IMG/VR virus record: IMGVR_UViG_3300036820_000054
Span: 1-36,547 of that record
Length of the DNA stretch: 36,547 nucleotides
Source: a virus
Reading direction: 5' to 3' (one strand)
Part shown: one piece after another, positions 27,567 to 34,983 of the stretch
Layout: each line of letters starts with the position of its first letter
Numbering within the stretch: the first letter of the stretch is position 1
Notes under the pieces: generated by a model
What the model was told of the DNA's origin: nothing
Databases searched by the model: none
What the model saw: the letters and a program-made list of their open reading frames with translations, nothing else
Position numbers and translations under genes: made by a program

Positions 27567-27820
27567 CCTTCCGCGCTGCACGGAGGGTCGAACATCATCC
27601 CGCTGCGCCCCTCGCTGATGCACTGGAGACACGCCACGTACTGATGGCCGTGGGAGCCTGGGCCCTTCCTGGCTGTAGCACACTCGCAGCTGTGGAATCC
27701 GCAGAGCACGCGGTTCGGCAGGAAGCGGCCTTGCGGGTTCCGGCCGTAGCGCAGAACGTGGCCGGCCCGGCACTCCGGTGGAGCGAACGCCGTCAGGTCA
27801 ATCGCCGTCTTCGCCCTCAT
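27563..27820 (-). CDS. Cys/His-rich small protein
   Basis: 85 residues from ATG 27820. PECRAGHVLRYGRNPQGRFL, then VLCGFHSCECATARKGPGSH and VACLQCISEG: six or more Cys plus His, probably two zinc sites. Its stop overlaps the serine recombinase stop tail to tail. Start is uncertain (23-nt overlap upstream). Confidence 0.6.
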   Translation of the reverse strand: MRAKTAIDLTAFAPPECRAGHVLRYGRNPQGRFLPNRVLCGFHSCECATARKGPGSHGHQYVACLQCISEGRSGMMFDPPCSAEG

Positions 27821-28187
27821 CGTCCCAGCCGCCCTCGATGCCTGCCCAGAACTCCGCACCGGCTATCACGTCCGGCAGCGGGCCAGTCGCCCGCGGATGC
27901 GAGGTCACTCCCGGTGCCATGTCCAGGTACGTGAACGTCGCTCCATGCGGAAGCACCATTGCGCGGGACGGCACGCCGCGGGCTGGCCAGATCACCTCGA
28001 AGACGATGACCTCGCCGCCCATCTCCGGGCCGAGAGGTTCCGGCAGGTCGACCTGGTATGCGAACGGCGGCTCCTGCTCGCCCATCCACAGCCGGATGCG
28101 GTGCTGGCCGTTTTCGGCGCGGTGTTCCTGGGTCTCCGGGCGCAACCGCGGCATCGTTCCGGGATTGCCTTGCGTGGGCTGACTCAT
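27798..28187 (-). CDS. Beta-rich protein of unknown function in the repressor operon
   Basis: 129 residues from ATG 28187, overlapping the repressor stop by 4 nt (ATGA), so co-translated with it. Beta-rich core: HRIRLWMGEQEPPFAYQVDL, GGEVIVFEVIWPARGVPSRA, GATFTYLDMAPG; acidic tail. No family recognised. Co-expression with the repressor suggests a lysogeny-linked role. Confidence 0.6.
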   Translation of the reverse strand: MSQPTQGNPGTMPRLRPETQEHRAENGQHRIRLWMGEQEPPFAYQVDLPEPLGPEMGGEVIVFEVIWPARGVPSRAMVLPHGATFTYLDMAPGVTSHPRATGPLPDVIAGAEFWAGIEGGWDDEGEDGD

Positions 28188-28414
28188 GCGGCCCTCCTCG
28201 CCAGCTGCCTCAGCAGCCTGCCGTACGCCAGAGCATGCACCGAAGACGGGGAGCAGAGCCCGGCTTCCCATTTCGACACCGCCTGGCGCGACACGCCGAT
28301 CACCTCGGCGATATCAGCCTGCCGTGCGCCCGCAGTCTCGCGTGCTTCCCTTGCCGCGCCGGATGCGAGAGCCGCGCGGGTCCTCAGGGCGAGGTCGAGA
28401 TCGGCGGAGCGCAT
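28184..28414 (-). CDS. XRE-family helix-turn-helix repressor
   Basis: 76 residues. The HTH is AGARQADIAEVIGVSRQAVS with KWEAGLCSPSSVHALAYGRL: the QADIAEVIGVSRQAVSKWE pattern is the Cro/C1-type HTH. DNA-binding only, without a cleavable C-terminal domain. Divergent from the tyrosine recombinase operon across a 24-bp inverted repeat (28484-28507), which it probably binds. Likely immunity or integration repressor. Confidence 0.85.
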   Translation of the reverse strand: MRSADLDLALRTRAALASGAAREARETAGARQADIAEVIGVSRQAVSKWEAGLCSPSSVHALAYGRLLRQLARRAA

Positions 28415-28483
28415 GGGTCAAGAGTAGCCGCGAGCAGTCAGGCAACTGGCACGCAACCCGGCGTCAACTTAGCTGATTTCATA

Positions 28484-28507
28484 CAGAGATAATTGCTGTT
28501 ATCTTTG
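28484..28507. promoter_or_regulatory. Operator-like inverted repeat before the tyrosine recombinase operon
   Basis: CAGAGATAA / TTATCTTTG half-sites (8 of 9 paired, inner AGATAA/TTATCT perfect) with a 6-nt spacer. The right half TTATCT sits about 8 nt before ATG 28513 and can serve as a -10 element, so a bound repressor would block the promoter directly. Confidence 0.6.
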
Positions 28508-28512
28508 TAGGC

Positions 28513-28782
28513 ATGCAGCAGAATGGCCATGGGCGCTCGTTCACGATCCCGGCGCGGAAGTACGAAGGGCATCCGGAGCATTCCCGCCGGACGCTGTTCG
28601 CCAAAGACAGGGAGATCCGGCGTCAGTGCGCCAGGGCCGATCAGGTACTGAGCACGCTGGAATTCATCGCCGCCACCGCGGACGGCAAGACCGGGGGCGC
28701 AGATCCCCAGTGGCAGGTAGCGGCAATCCTCGAAGCTCTGACCCCAGAGATCCGGCGCGCTATCGGCGGTCGCCATGAGTGA
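28513..28782 (+). CDS. Small protein co-transcribed with the tyrosine recombinase
   Basis: 89 residues. N-terminus is basic (HGRSFTIPARKYEGHPEHSR); the rest is helical (ADQVLSTLEFIAATADGKTG; VAAILEALTPEIRRAIG). No Shine-Dalgarno; probably leaderless from TTATCT. Its stop overlaps the integrase start by 8 nt. Position suggests a helper or regulator of recombination, but no excisionase motif is seen. Confidence 0.65.
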   Translation: MQQNGHGRSFTIPARKYEGHPEHSRRTLFAKDREIRRQCARADQVLSTLEFIAATADGKTGGADPQWQVAAILEALTPEIRRAIGGRHE

Positions 28783-29839
28783 ACCGCTCATCGGTGAGAT
28801 CGTCCCGGCCGGGCAGGTGCCGGCCGCTAGTGACCGTCCGCCCAGCCGGCCCGAGCGGCTAGCGTGGCGATGGGTCACCACCAAGCGCTCACCGCACACC
28901 CGGTACAGCTACGGCCGGGACATCGGCATCCCGGTGCCGCGGGCCGGCCGCATCAAGCCGCCGGAGCTTGCGGCAGCCAAGGCGCCAGACTGGCTCGGCT
29001 TCTGCCGGGCTGCGGGCATTGACCCGCTCGGGGCCGTCCGCGAGGAACACGTCGCGGTGTGGGCCCGGGGCATGGAGTCGGCTGGCCTGTCGGCGCCGAC
29101 CGTGGCCCGCAAGCTGTCGGCCGTCTCATCCTGGTACGGCTGGCTCAAGCGCAACGGCCATGTGGCCGTCAACCCGGCTGCCGAGCTGGCCCGGCCGTAC
29201 GTGGACGCAGACACGTCCAAGACGCCGGGCCTGACCAAAGCCCAAGCGCTCGCGCTGCTCGCCGCGGCCGACGGCGCCAGGGGTCCGCAGGGCAAGCGGA
29301 CAGCCGCCCTGGCCGCGCTGCTGCTCTACACCGGGGCGCGCGTCAGCGAGGTCTGCTCGGCGTCGCTGGCCGACCTCGGGATGGACCGCGGGCACCGGGT
29401 GCTGTGGGTCACCAGGAAGGGCGGCGCACGGCAGGCGCTCGTGCTGCCGCCGCCCGTGCTCGAGCGGCTGGACGGCTACCTTGCAGCGAGAGGCGACCTT
29501 GAGCGGCTGCCCGCGTTGCGTGGGACCGCGGGCCAGTCACGGTCACTGCTGGCCACCTATGCGGGCAAGCCGCTGGACCCGGCCGATGTGTGGAAGTTGC
29601 TGCGCCGGCTCGGGAAAGCCGCGGGGCTGCCGCCCGAACTCGTCAGCCATATGGGCCCGCACTCGATGCGGCACTCGTTCGCCACGCTCTACCTTGACGC
29701 TGGCGGCAATCTGCGCGACCTGCAAGACGCGATGGGCCACAAGGACCCGCGGACGACGCGCCGCTACGACCGGGCCCGTGGCACACTGGACCGCTCCCCC
29801 GGGTACACGCTCGCGGCGTACCTCGCCGACGAAAGCTAG
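28775..29839 (+). CDS. Tyrosine recombinase (phage integrase family)
   Basis: 354 residues. N-terminal core-binding domain at about 35-135 (TRYSYGRDI; TVARKLSAVSSWYGWLKRNG). The catalytic domain has the full set: Arg189 (TGARVSEV), Lys215 (WVTRKGGA), His296 and Arg299 (PHSMRHSFATLYLDAG), His322 (MGHKD) and nucleophile Tyr331 (RRYDRA). Resembles XerC/XerD-like actinobacterial integrases. No arm-binding domain is clear at the N-terminus. Sits 1.2 kb from a serine integrase, so one of the two may integrate the phage and the other may resolve multimers or be left by a second element. Its stop shares CTAG with the facing gene. Confidence 0.92.
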   Translation: MSEPLIGEIVPAGQVPAASDRPPSRPERLAWRWVTTKRSPHTRYSYGRDIGIPVPRAGRIKPPELAAAKAPDWLGFCRAAGIDPLGAVREEHVAVWARGMESAGLSAPTVARKLSAVSSWYGWLKRNGHVAVNPAAELARPYVDADTSKTPGLTKAQALALLAAADGARGPQGKRTAALAALLLYTGARVSEVCSASLADLGMDRGHRVLWVTRKGGARQALVLPPPVLERLDGYLAARGDLERLPALRGTAGQSRSLLATYAGKPLDPADVWKLLRRLGKAAGLPPELVSHMGPHSMRHSFATLYLDAGGNLRDLQDAMGHKDPRTTRRYDRARGTLDRSPGYTLAAYLADES

Positions 29840-30057
29840 CGGTGCCTGCGCCTCCTGCGGGCTAGGTGCCTGGACCTGTAGTCGTGTCCGTCGATGGCCA
29901 GCGGCAGGGAGAGCATCATCCGGGCGCGCTTGCTGGCCGCAGCATAAGCGGCGGCGAACAACGGGTCACGCAGGGCTTCGGCGAGGTACTCATCAAGCTC
30001 ATCGGCGGCGAACAGCAAGGGCTCACCGAGGGCGGTACGGCTGGCTGCCTTGATCAC
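29836..30057 (-). CDS. Small basic helical protein
   Basis: 73 residues from GTG 30057 (GTGA overlap). ADELDEYLAEALRDPLFAAA then a basic tail (YRSRHLARRRRRHR). Last gene of the right-hand leftward array. Function unknown. Confidence 0.6.
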   Translation of the reverse strand: MIKAASRTALGEPLLFAADELDEYLAEALRDPLFAAAYAAASKRARMMLSLPLAIDGHDYRSRHLARRRRRHR

Positions 30058-30416
30058 TGCTCTCCCTCCAGCGCCCGTATGGTCGGGCACGGCCACACAC
30101 GGTCGCACTCCTCGCAGAACGGCTTCTTGTGATGGTCCCGGACGTGGAGTGCCCGGACACGGGCGATGGCGGCGTGTGCGGCGTCGGGCTCAGCGAGGGC
30201 CGGCTCGCCCGCTATCACGGCACCCTGTGGCGGCTCGTGCGCGCCGGGGCAGTTGCCATAGCCGGCGCGGTCCCGGTGCATGCGCAGGATGCCATCGCCG
30301 TTGACCAGGATGTCGTCGCGCCCGCACTCCGGGCACGTTCCCCTGCTCCGCAAGGATGGGTACAGGCGCCCCAGCGCATCGTGCCCGTCAGGGTTGCGGT
30401 GCTTCGGCTTAGGCAT
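30054..30416 (-). CDS. Zinc-binding protein of unknown function
   Basis: 120 residues from ATG 30416 with GGAGGACAG upstream. CPECGRDDILVNGDGILRMH is a zinc-finger-like N-terminal half; HHKKPFCEECDRVWPCPTIR near the end is a second CxxC with the 'C-x-x-C...WPCPT' pattern common in actinophage proteins. Function unknown. Confidence 0.7.
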   Translation of the reverse strand: MPKPKHRNPDGHDALGRLYPSLRSRGTCPECGRDDILVNGDGILRMHRDRAGYGNCPGAHEPPQGAVIAGEPALAEPDAAHAAIARVRALHVRDHHKKPFCEECDRVWPCPTIRALEGEQ

Positions 30417-30618
30417 CTCTGTCCTCCCCGGTGATGCCCGCGTCAGTCGCCCGGTCCATGGCACGCCCGATCCCCCTGCACGGAATCGCGGCCCCCCAGT
30501 TGCTCGCCTTGGTGCCAGCCCTGGCGAGCATGTGGCTGCGAAGGATGAGCCTGCCGCCCCGGAACCGTCCGGTCACCTGCTTCCCGCAGACCGGGCACAT
30601 GGCGCGCGGCCTAGCCAT
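30409..30618 (-). CDS. Small CxxC protein
   Basis: 69 residues from ATG 30618 (30642 is also open). RAMCPVCGKQVTGRFRGGRL has one CxxC and a basic patch. No family. Confidence 0.6.
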   Translation of the reverse strand: MARPRAMCPVCGKQVTGRFRGGRLILRSHMLARAGTKASNWGAAIPCRGIGRAMDRATDAGITGEDRDA

Positions 30619-30808
30619 CGCCGCTTTTCCTGATGCCGTCATCGCCCCGCGGCAGGTTCAGCCAGCTGGTCCCGGCGGCGTAGTCACGCAGCAGGGTGAC
30701 CGTGACCTCGGTCAGCGAGCGATTCTCCGCGTTCGCCCTCTCCGCTGCAGCTTCAAGGACCTCAACCGGCAGGTCGAAGCCGACCGTTGTCTTCCGCTTG
30801 CCGCCCAT
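30611..30808 (-). CDS. Ribbon-helix-helix DNA-binding protein
   Basis: 65 residues from ATG 30808. MGGKRKTTVGFDLPVEVLEA then AAERANAENRSLTEVTVTLL and RDYA: beta strand TTVGFDL, helix A, turn with NRSLTE, helix B, which is the CopG/Arc pattern. Probably a dimeric repressor. Third RHH gene in the window. Confidence 0.75.
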   Translation of the reverse strand: MGGKRKTTVGFDLPVEVLEAAAERANAENRSLTEVTVTLLRDYAAGTSWLNLPRGDDGIRKSGDG

Positions 30809-30813
30809 GCCAC

Positions 30814-31236
30814 TCAGTCTCCCTCTCGGTGCTCCCGGCCAGGGCCGGGAGCGGTGTCCATGATGCGGCGTACTGGGATGCCTGCCTTCTCGGCGAGGTC
30901 GGCGCAGTGCGATGCGCCGCGCGAGCCGTTGCGGATGAACGCGAGGCAAACGTTCGCCCCGAGGCTCACCATCTCGGCATTGCGGCGGAAGCCTGCGGAG
31001 CGGTCCAGCACGCCGTCCGGCCGCCAGCTGGCCCGGTGCTCCTCAGCACGCCAGCGGTAGTCGCGGCAGATCGCTGCGGCCATGGAGTCGGCTCCCGTTG
31101 GGCAGCCTCCGTGAACGACCACGATGTCCTCAGTGCAGTGGCCGCTCTCGCCGATAGCGATGCCGAGCTCGAACGAGACGCGGGCGAAGTCCTGCCAGCC
31201 CCTCGAGCCAGTCACGAGAATCCTGTAGTCAGCCAT
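30814..31236 (-). CDS. SLOG-superfamily (YspA-like) nucleotide-binding protein
   Basis: 140 residues from ATG 31236. RILVTGSRGWQDF (Rossmann-like strand and Gly-rich loop), IVVVHGGCPTGADSMAAAIC (second Gly-rich loop), AGFRRNAEMVSLGANVCLAF and GSRGASHCADLAEKAGIPVR. This is the DUF2493/YspA type of the SLOG fold, which binds nucleotides or NAD-derived ligands. Frequent in actinophages; its ligand there is unknown. Confidence 0.85.
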   Translation of the reverse strand: MADYRILVTGSRGWQDFARVSFELGIAIGESGHCTEDIVVVHGGCPTGADSMAAAICRDYRWRAEEHRASWRPDGVLDRSAGFRRNAEMVSLGANVCLAFIRNGSRGASHCADLAEKAGIPVRRIMDTAPGPGREHREGD

Positions 31237-31558
31237 CACGCCACCACCGGTCAGCAGTCTTCGTCTCCTCGGTGCCCGCGTTCAGCCGTGCTGACCACGC
31301 CTCAACCGCATCGGCCCAGAGTTCCTTTTGCTCTTTGGTGAGCTGGCTTGTCACCCAGCGCCAGCGGATGTAGAGGTGGATGTCGCCGAGCAAGTTCTCG
31401 TAAGGCTCAGCGAGGGGCAGCGCTGCCGCGTCCAGGATCTCCCGGGCGCTTCCCTCGAAGTCCCGCCACGTCAGGTGCGCGGCCTCGTACTGGGTCTCGT
31501 ACTGGCGCAGCATCACCTCGGCGGCGCGCTGGACTGCATCGCCTGGGTAGTCAGCCAC
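31229..31558 (-). CDS. Small Trp-rich helical protein
   Basis: 109 residues from GTG 31558, overlapping the upstream gene by 8 nt. AVQRAAEVMLRQYETQYEAA, then DIHLYIRWRWVTSQLTKEQK and KELWADAVEAWSARL. No family recognised. Confidence 0.6.
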   Translation of the reverse strand: MADYPGDAVQRAAEVMLRQYETQYEAAHLTWRDFEGSAREILDAAALPLAEPYENLLGDIHLYIRWRWVTSQLTKEQKELWADAVEAWSARLNAGTEETKTADRWWRDG

Positions 31559-31817
31559 GGGACTTCGCCACCAGCGCCGCCCACCGGGCAGCCTCACGCT
31601 CAACCTGGGGACCGATCTCGTCTTCGTCCATCTCAACTACCTCGGCGATGACGTGCCGTTCCCGCCGGCCAATCTTCGCGGTCTCGGCCCGCTCCCAGTC
31701 TCGGGCGTTCACAGCATCCTCAAGACTGGCGTGCAGGTCCGCTCCAGTGTCCAGGCCGGGCCAGCCGCTCGCCTGGTTGAAGCTGACGACGGCGTACCCG
31801 AGGGAGTTACCGCACAT
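31551..31817 (-). CDS. Small protein of unknown function
   Basis: 88 residues, overlapping the upstream gene by 11 nt. ASLEDAVNARDWERAETAKI then EVVEMDEDEIGPQVEREAAR: charged helices after a short beta N-terminus. No family. Confidence 0.6.
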   Translation of the reverse strand: MCGNSLGYAVVSFNQASGWPGLDTGADLHASLEDAVNARDWERAETAKIGRRERHVIAEVVEMDEDEIGPQVEREAARWAALVAKSRG

Positions 31818-32136
31818 CGCTGCCGCCCTTCCTGCGCGCTTTGACCAGCGTCCCGTTCGGCAGCGGCGCGTACGACCGTCCCGCCACCACGGCGAGCTTG
31901 GCCTCTACCGCGTTCTGCAGGTCTACTCCGGTCATCTGGGCGATGCCGAGCAGGAAGATCGCCACGTCTGCCAGTTCGTCACCGAGGGAAGGGTTGCCCT
32001 TGCGCCAGGCGCTGAACGCCTCGCCGAGTTCCTCGGCCAGCAGCATGAAGTTCAGCGGAACGTCCGTGGTATTGAAGCCGTGGACTCCCTTGAGGCGCCA
32101 GGCTTCGGCCTGCATGGCGCGGAGGGTGTCAGCCAT
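31807..32136 (-). CDS. MazG-like nucleotide pyrophosphohydrolase
   Basis: 109 residues from ATG 32136; the frame to 32400 is noise. LNFMLLAEELGEAFSAWRKG, then LGDELADVAIFLLGIAQMTG: the ExxE and ExxD acidic pairs on two helices bind Mg and define the all-alpha NTP pyrophosphatase fold. The C-terminus (YAPLPNGTLVKARRKG) is less typical. Cleaves NTPs to NMP and PPi, cleaning odd nucleotides or lowering (p)ppGpp precursors. Phage copies may damp stress responses; inference here. Confidence 0.82.
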   Translation of the reverse strand: MADTLRAMQAEAWRLKGVHGFNTTDVPLNFMLLAEELGEAFSAWRKGNPSLGDELADVAIFLLGIAQMTGVDLQNAVEAKLAVVAGRSYAPLPNGTLVKARRKGGSDVR

Positions 32137-32476
32137 GGCCCGGTGCCCCGTCGGCCAGGTCGGGCCCGAGCGTCCGCTCCACGATGTCGCGGAACCACAC
32201 GCCGGCCCGGCCGTGCTTCTCGTCCGTGAGCCAGGAGCGCTGACCGCAGGCGAAACCGTCCCGCCACCAGACCGTGCGAGGATCAACGGCGGACATGCGG
32301 CCGTCCAGCTGCCACGCGACGTAACTGTCAGCCAGCGGCTGGGCGCGGGCAATGTCGTGGGTGCCGAAGACCACGACGCCGCAAAGGATCTCGTCCTCAT
32401 CGGTGACGGCGTTCGCTGTTATCTTGCGCGGCCGGTAGATGGTTCCGTCCGGCCGCTTGATCGCTGGCTCAGCCAC
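32129..32476 (-). CDS. Conserved actinophage protein of unknown function
   Basis: 115 residues from GTG 32476, with GAGAGGAAC upstream. KRPDGTIYRPRKITANAVTD, then ILCGVVVFGTHDIARAQPLA and DSYVAWQLD. This block recurs in Streptomyces phages. No catalytic motif. Confidence 0.7.
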   Translation of the reverse strand: MAEPAIKRPDGTIYRPRKITANAVTDEDEILCGVVVFGTHDIARAQPLADSYVAWQLDGRMSAVDPRTVWWRDGFACGQRSWLTDEKHGRAGVWFRDIVERTLGPDLADGAPGHG

Positions 32477-32717
32477 GTTCCTCTCCCTCGGTGAGCAGTT
32501 CCTCCCGCAGTACATCCCGCAGCCTGGACACGAACAGCGCAGTCGCCGAGTAGTCGTTGCCGCGTTCCCCGTACAACTGGCCAGCGAGGGCATTGATGCG
32601 GCGGAGGGCTTTGAGCATGCGCGGCGAGTCTGCGGTTGCGAACTCGCGGAGGCCGCCGTGCTCCTGCCGCTGCTCGATGGCCGCTAGTTCGGCGGCGAGG
32701 GCATCTGGGTCAGCCAT
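32469..32717 (-). CDS. Small helical protein, MADxxxLAAELAxI family member
   Basis: 82 residues. N-terminus MADPDALAAELAAIEQRQEH matches that of the next gene upstream, so the pair may share an ancestor or an N-terminal helix. The rest is helical (LKALRRINALAGQLYGERGN). Function unknown. Confidence 0.6.
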   Translation of the reverse strand: MADPDALAAELAAIEQRQEHGGLREFATADSPRMLKALRRINALAGQLYGERGNDYSATALFVSRLRDVLREELLTEGEERG

Positions 32718-32934
32718 GGTCCGCCTCCTTGCTGAGCAGTTCCCTGTCGGCCTTCCGGTTCAGCACGAAATCAGCCGCCGTGTCTCCGGAGCGGGCATAG
32801 CCGTACTTGTCGATGGGACCGGTGTACCTGGCGTCCCGGAGCACGTCGTAGCGGCGCTGTGACTCGCTCTGCTGGGCGGCGCGGTCCCGGATGTCGGCTA
32901 GTTCGGCGGCGAGAGGATCGGGTGCGTCAGCCAC
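32710..32934 (-). CDS. Small protein, MADxxxLAAELAxI family member
   Basis: 74 residues from GTG 32934 with GGGAGG upstream. Begins MADAPDPLAAELADIRDRAA like its neighbour at 32469-32717, then diverges (GPIDKYGYARSGDTAADFVL). Function unknown. Confidence 0.6.
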   Translation of the reverse strand: MADAPDPLAAELADIRDRAAQQSESQRRYDVLRDARYTGPIDKYGYARSGDTAADFVLNRKADRELLSKEADHG

Positions 32935-33223
32935 CGGAACCTCCCACGGGCTCCAGTGGCCCGGTCAGGCCGCGTCGGCTGTGGGTGGCCAGGTGGCTGA
33001 CGTCCCGCTTGCCGTTGGTCAGCCCCAGCATCTCGTGGGCGTCCTTGGCCGCGTTCAGCCACTCGCGCGGGATGTCGTGCCAGAACACGTCGCCGTGGAT
33101 CATCACGCCCTCGCGGGATGCGCTGAGCACCGGCCGCTCATTGTCGCCGGTGCTGTAGTACCAGCGGACCACGGTGCCGGACTGGATGGTCGGGGTAACG
33201 GTGACGATGGGCTCAGTCGCCAT
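32927..33223 (-). CDS. Small protein of unknown function
   Basis: 98 residues. Beta-rich start (EPIVTVTPTIQSGTVVRWYY), then FWHDIPREWLNAAKDAHEML. Overlaps the upstream gene by 11 nt. No family. Confidence 0.6.
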   Translation of the reverse strand: MATEPIVTVTPTIQSGTVVRWYYSTGDNERPVLSASREGVMIHGDVFWHDIPREWLNAAKDAHEMLGLTNGKRDVSHLATHSRRGLTGPLEPVGGSGG

Positions 33224-33632
33224 CGGGGTCCTCCTTCACGTACAGGCCACCGGTCAGGTTGTGCGCTTTCCGCAAGTGAGCCGCCAGTTGCATGGCCAGC
33301 CCAGCGGCGGCTCCGAGATGGCCTGTGGCCTGACCGACCGCTTCATGCACGTCCTGTGGGTGCCCTTCGATGCGGGCGTATGAGTCACCCAGCGGGCGCC
33401 TGCGGTCCTGGTCACCCAGCCACGCACCCGTCTGGGAGAGAAGCTGCGGCAGGCGCTCGCAAGCGATCTTGACCGAGCCGATCAGCTCATACGCGTCGCA
33501 CGGCGCCACCAGGCCCGGCGCTTCGCTCAGGGTCGCGTAATTCAGGAACCGGGTTCCCTCAGCTACCAGGTTCGCGATCTCCTGGGTGCGCGCTGGGCTG
33601 TGCGGGCCGTCTGGGTTCAGGTCGATGTCCAT
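33213..33632 (-). CDS. Helical protein of unknown function
   Basis: 139 residues. Long helices (QEIANLVAEGTRFLNYATLS; AYELIGSVKIACERLPQLLS; HEAVGQATGHLGAAAGLAMQ). A similar phage family carries the 'RxLNxAT...A......L......LPQLL' pattern, with unknown role. TGATG overlap upstream. Confidence 0.65.
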   Translation of the reverse strand: MDIDLNPDGPHSPARTQEIANLVAEGTRFLNYATLSEAPGLVAPCDAYELIGSVKIACERLPQLLSQTGAWLGDQDRRRPLGDSYARIEGHPQDVHEAVGQATGHLGAAAGLAMQLAAHLRKAHNLTGGLYVKEDPDGD

Positions 33633-33985
33633 CAGAACTGCTCCTCTCCGACCGCTTGCGCGACCGCCTTGGCGATGGCCTTGGAGTGCGCGGAGCCCAT
33701 GATGGACAGCCGGTAGCGGTTCTCACCCAGTGCTACGGCGAGGTCGAGGAGGGCCATCTCCGAGGTGGAAGCTCGCGCGCCAGCGTCTACGAACTCGCGT
33801 GCCGCGCTCCAGTCGATGTTGGCCTCGTAGCGGCTGCGGTGCACGGCGGCGGTCCGGAAGTCAGCACGGCGCAGCCAGAACTCGTGCCAGATCAGCAGTT
33901 CGACGGCTGCCCGGACGTGGGGGTCGTGGTTCTGGGTCCAGGCCCTCAGGTGCTTGATGAGGGCTTCAGTGGCATCAGTGGTCAT
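33632..33985 (-). CDS. Helical protein of unknown function
   Basis: 117 residues. ALIKHLRAWTQNHDPHVRAA, then LLIWHEFWLRRADFRTAAVH and SSIM-type C-terminal helix. No family recognised. Overlaps upstream by 11 nt. Confidence 0.6.
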   Translation of the reverse strand: MTTDATEALIKHLRAWTQNHDPHVRAAVELLIWHEFWLRRADFRTAAVHRSRYEANIDWSAAREFVDAGARASTSEMALLDLAVALGENRYRLSIMGSAHSKAIAKAVAQAVGEEQF

Positions 33986-34328
33986 CGGTCTCTCCTAGGT
34001 AGGCACGGGCGATCGCGATAGCCTCATCGCAGCCGACGCGGGAGAGCATGTCGGCGTCAAGCTCACCCATCCAGGCGATCTTGTCGAGCAGGTCAGCGAC
34101 AGCCAGGGCGACAAGGGGGTGCCAGGAAGCGATGTGGACCCGGGTGGCGCGGTCGATGCCGTCCTCGTTGATGCCTGTCGTGTCCACTGGCCAGAAGCCT
34201 TCATCGGCGAGGGATGCGACACCGCCGTCCAGCGCGGCCCACGGTCCCGGTGGTGCCTGATCGGCGCGCTCCCGCATCAGGGAAGCTGCCTGCCTCAGCA
34301 GGGCTGCCGGGGTCTCGGTGGTGGTCAC
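33975..34328 (-). CDS. Conserved actinobacterial protein, PGPW family
   Basis: 117 residues from GTG 34328 with GGAGGAGGA upstream. LLRQAASLMRERADQAPPGP W, then VHIASWHPLVALAVADLLDK. The 'LRxAAxxMRERA...PGPW...HIAxWxPxVALAVADLL' pattern is frequent in actinobacterial and phage small proteins; role unknown. Confidence 0.72.
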   Translation of the reverse strand: MTTTETPAALLRQAASLMRERADQAPPGPWAALDGGVASLADEGFWPVDTTGINEDGIDRATRVHIASWHPLVALAVADLLDKIAWMGELDADMLSRVGCDEAIAIARAYLGETDDH

Positions 34329-34798
34329 TGGTCCTCCTCCTTCGGCGCGCTTACCTCGCACACCATCCACCGCGTCCCGGCGGCGCACTCGCTGGCTCTC
34401 AGGTCCCGCTCCCAGCAGGCCCCGGCGTTGTCCGTCTGCAGGACTGTTGAGGACAGGTCGGTGGGGATGGTCTCGCCGGGCGCGTACTCAACCACCACGT
34501 AGCCGATGCTCCCGGCCGCAGCATCCCCGGTGTCGTAGCGGCAGACGGCGACGAGGTTGCCAGGGCTCTCGCAGTGCGTCAGGCCCCCCCGGCCCTCCAG
34601 CTCGACCCGGACGGCCTCGTCTTCGGGCGGCTCGTAAGCGATGGCCTCAACGCACTCCAGCGTGGTCCCCACGAGGACCAGATCGCCAGGGAAGACCAGG
34701 AGGCTGCCCGCGCCGTCCGTCCAGGTGGTGATCATGTCGTGGACGGCGCTTGGCGGGCAGGAGACCGGGGTCTCGGTAGTGGTCAGTTCGGTGGCCAT
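34325..34798 (-). CDS. Beta-rich protein of unknown function
   Basis: 157 residues from ATG 34798 with GGAGGCGG upstream; the frame to 35155 is noise. Beta strands throughout (GSLLVFPGDLVLVGTTLECV; AAAGSIGYVVVEYAPGETIP) and six cysteines in the mature range. No family. Confidence 0.6.
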   Translation of the reverse strand: MATELTTTETPVSCPPSAVHDMITTWTDGAGSLLVFPGDLVLVGTTLECVEAIAYEPPEDEAVRVELEGRGGLTHCESPGNLVAVCRYDTGDAAAGSIGYVVVEYAPGETIPTDLSSTVLQTDNAGACWERDLRASECAAGTRWMVCEVSAPKEEDQ

Positions 34799-34983
34799 TG
34801 GGAGACCGCCTCCTCCTGTGCTCGCGCTGCCGCCTCGTCCAGCCGCGTCTTCTCGTTCTCGGTGAGGTCCCGCAGTGCCACGCCTTCGGCTGTGACGACC
34901 ACGACGACGATGCGAAGTGCCCCGGACCACTGAACCGTTATCAGGTCTCCGTCGTGCAGGGAGCACAGGTGCTGGCCGCTCAT
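34783..34983 (-). CDS. Small protein, beta domain plus helix
   Basis: 66 residues from ATG 34983 (ATGA overlap). DGDLITVQWSGALRIVVVVV, then LTENEKTRLDEAAARAQEEA. No family. Confidence 0.6.
   Translation of the reverse strand: MSGQHLCSLHDGDLITVQWSGALRIVVVVVTAEGVALRDLTENEKTRLDEAAARAQEEAVSQWPPN

Noticed and set aside
26553-27773. 406-codon leftward ORF opposite the serine recombinase
   Set aside because: Antisense to a clear recombinase; no motif.
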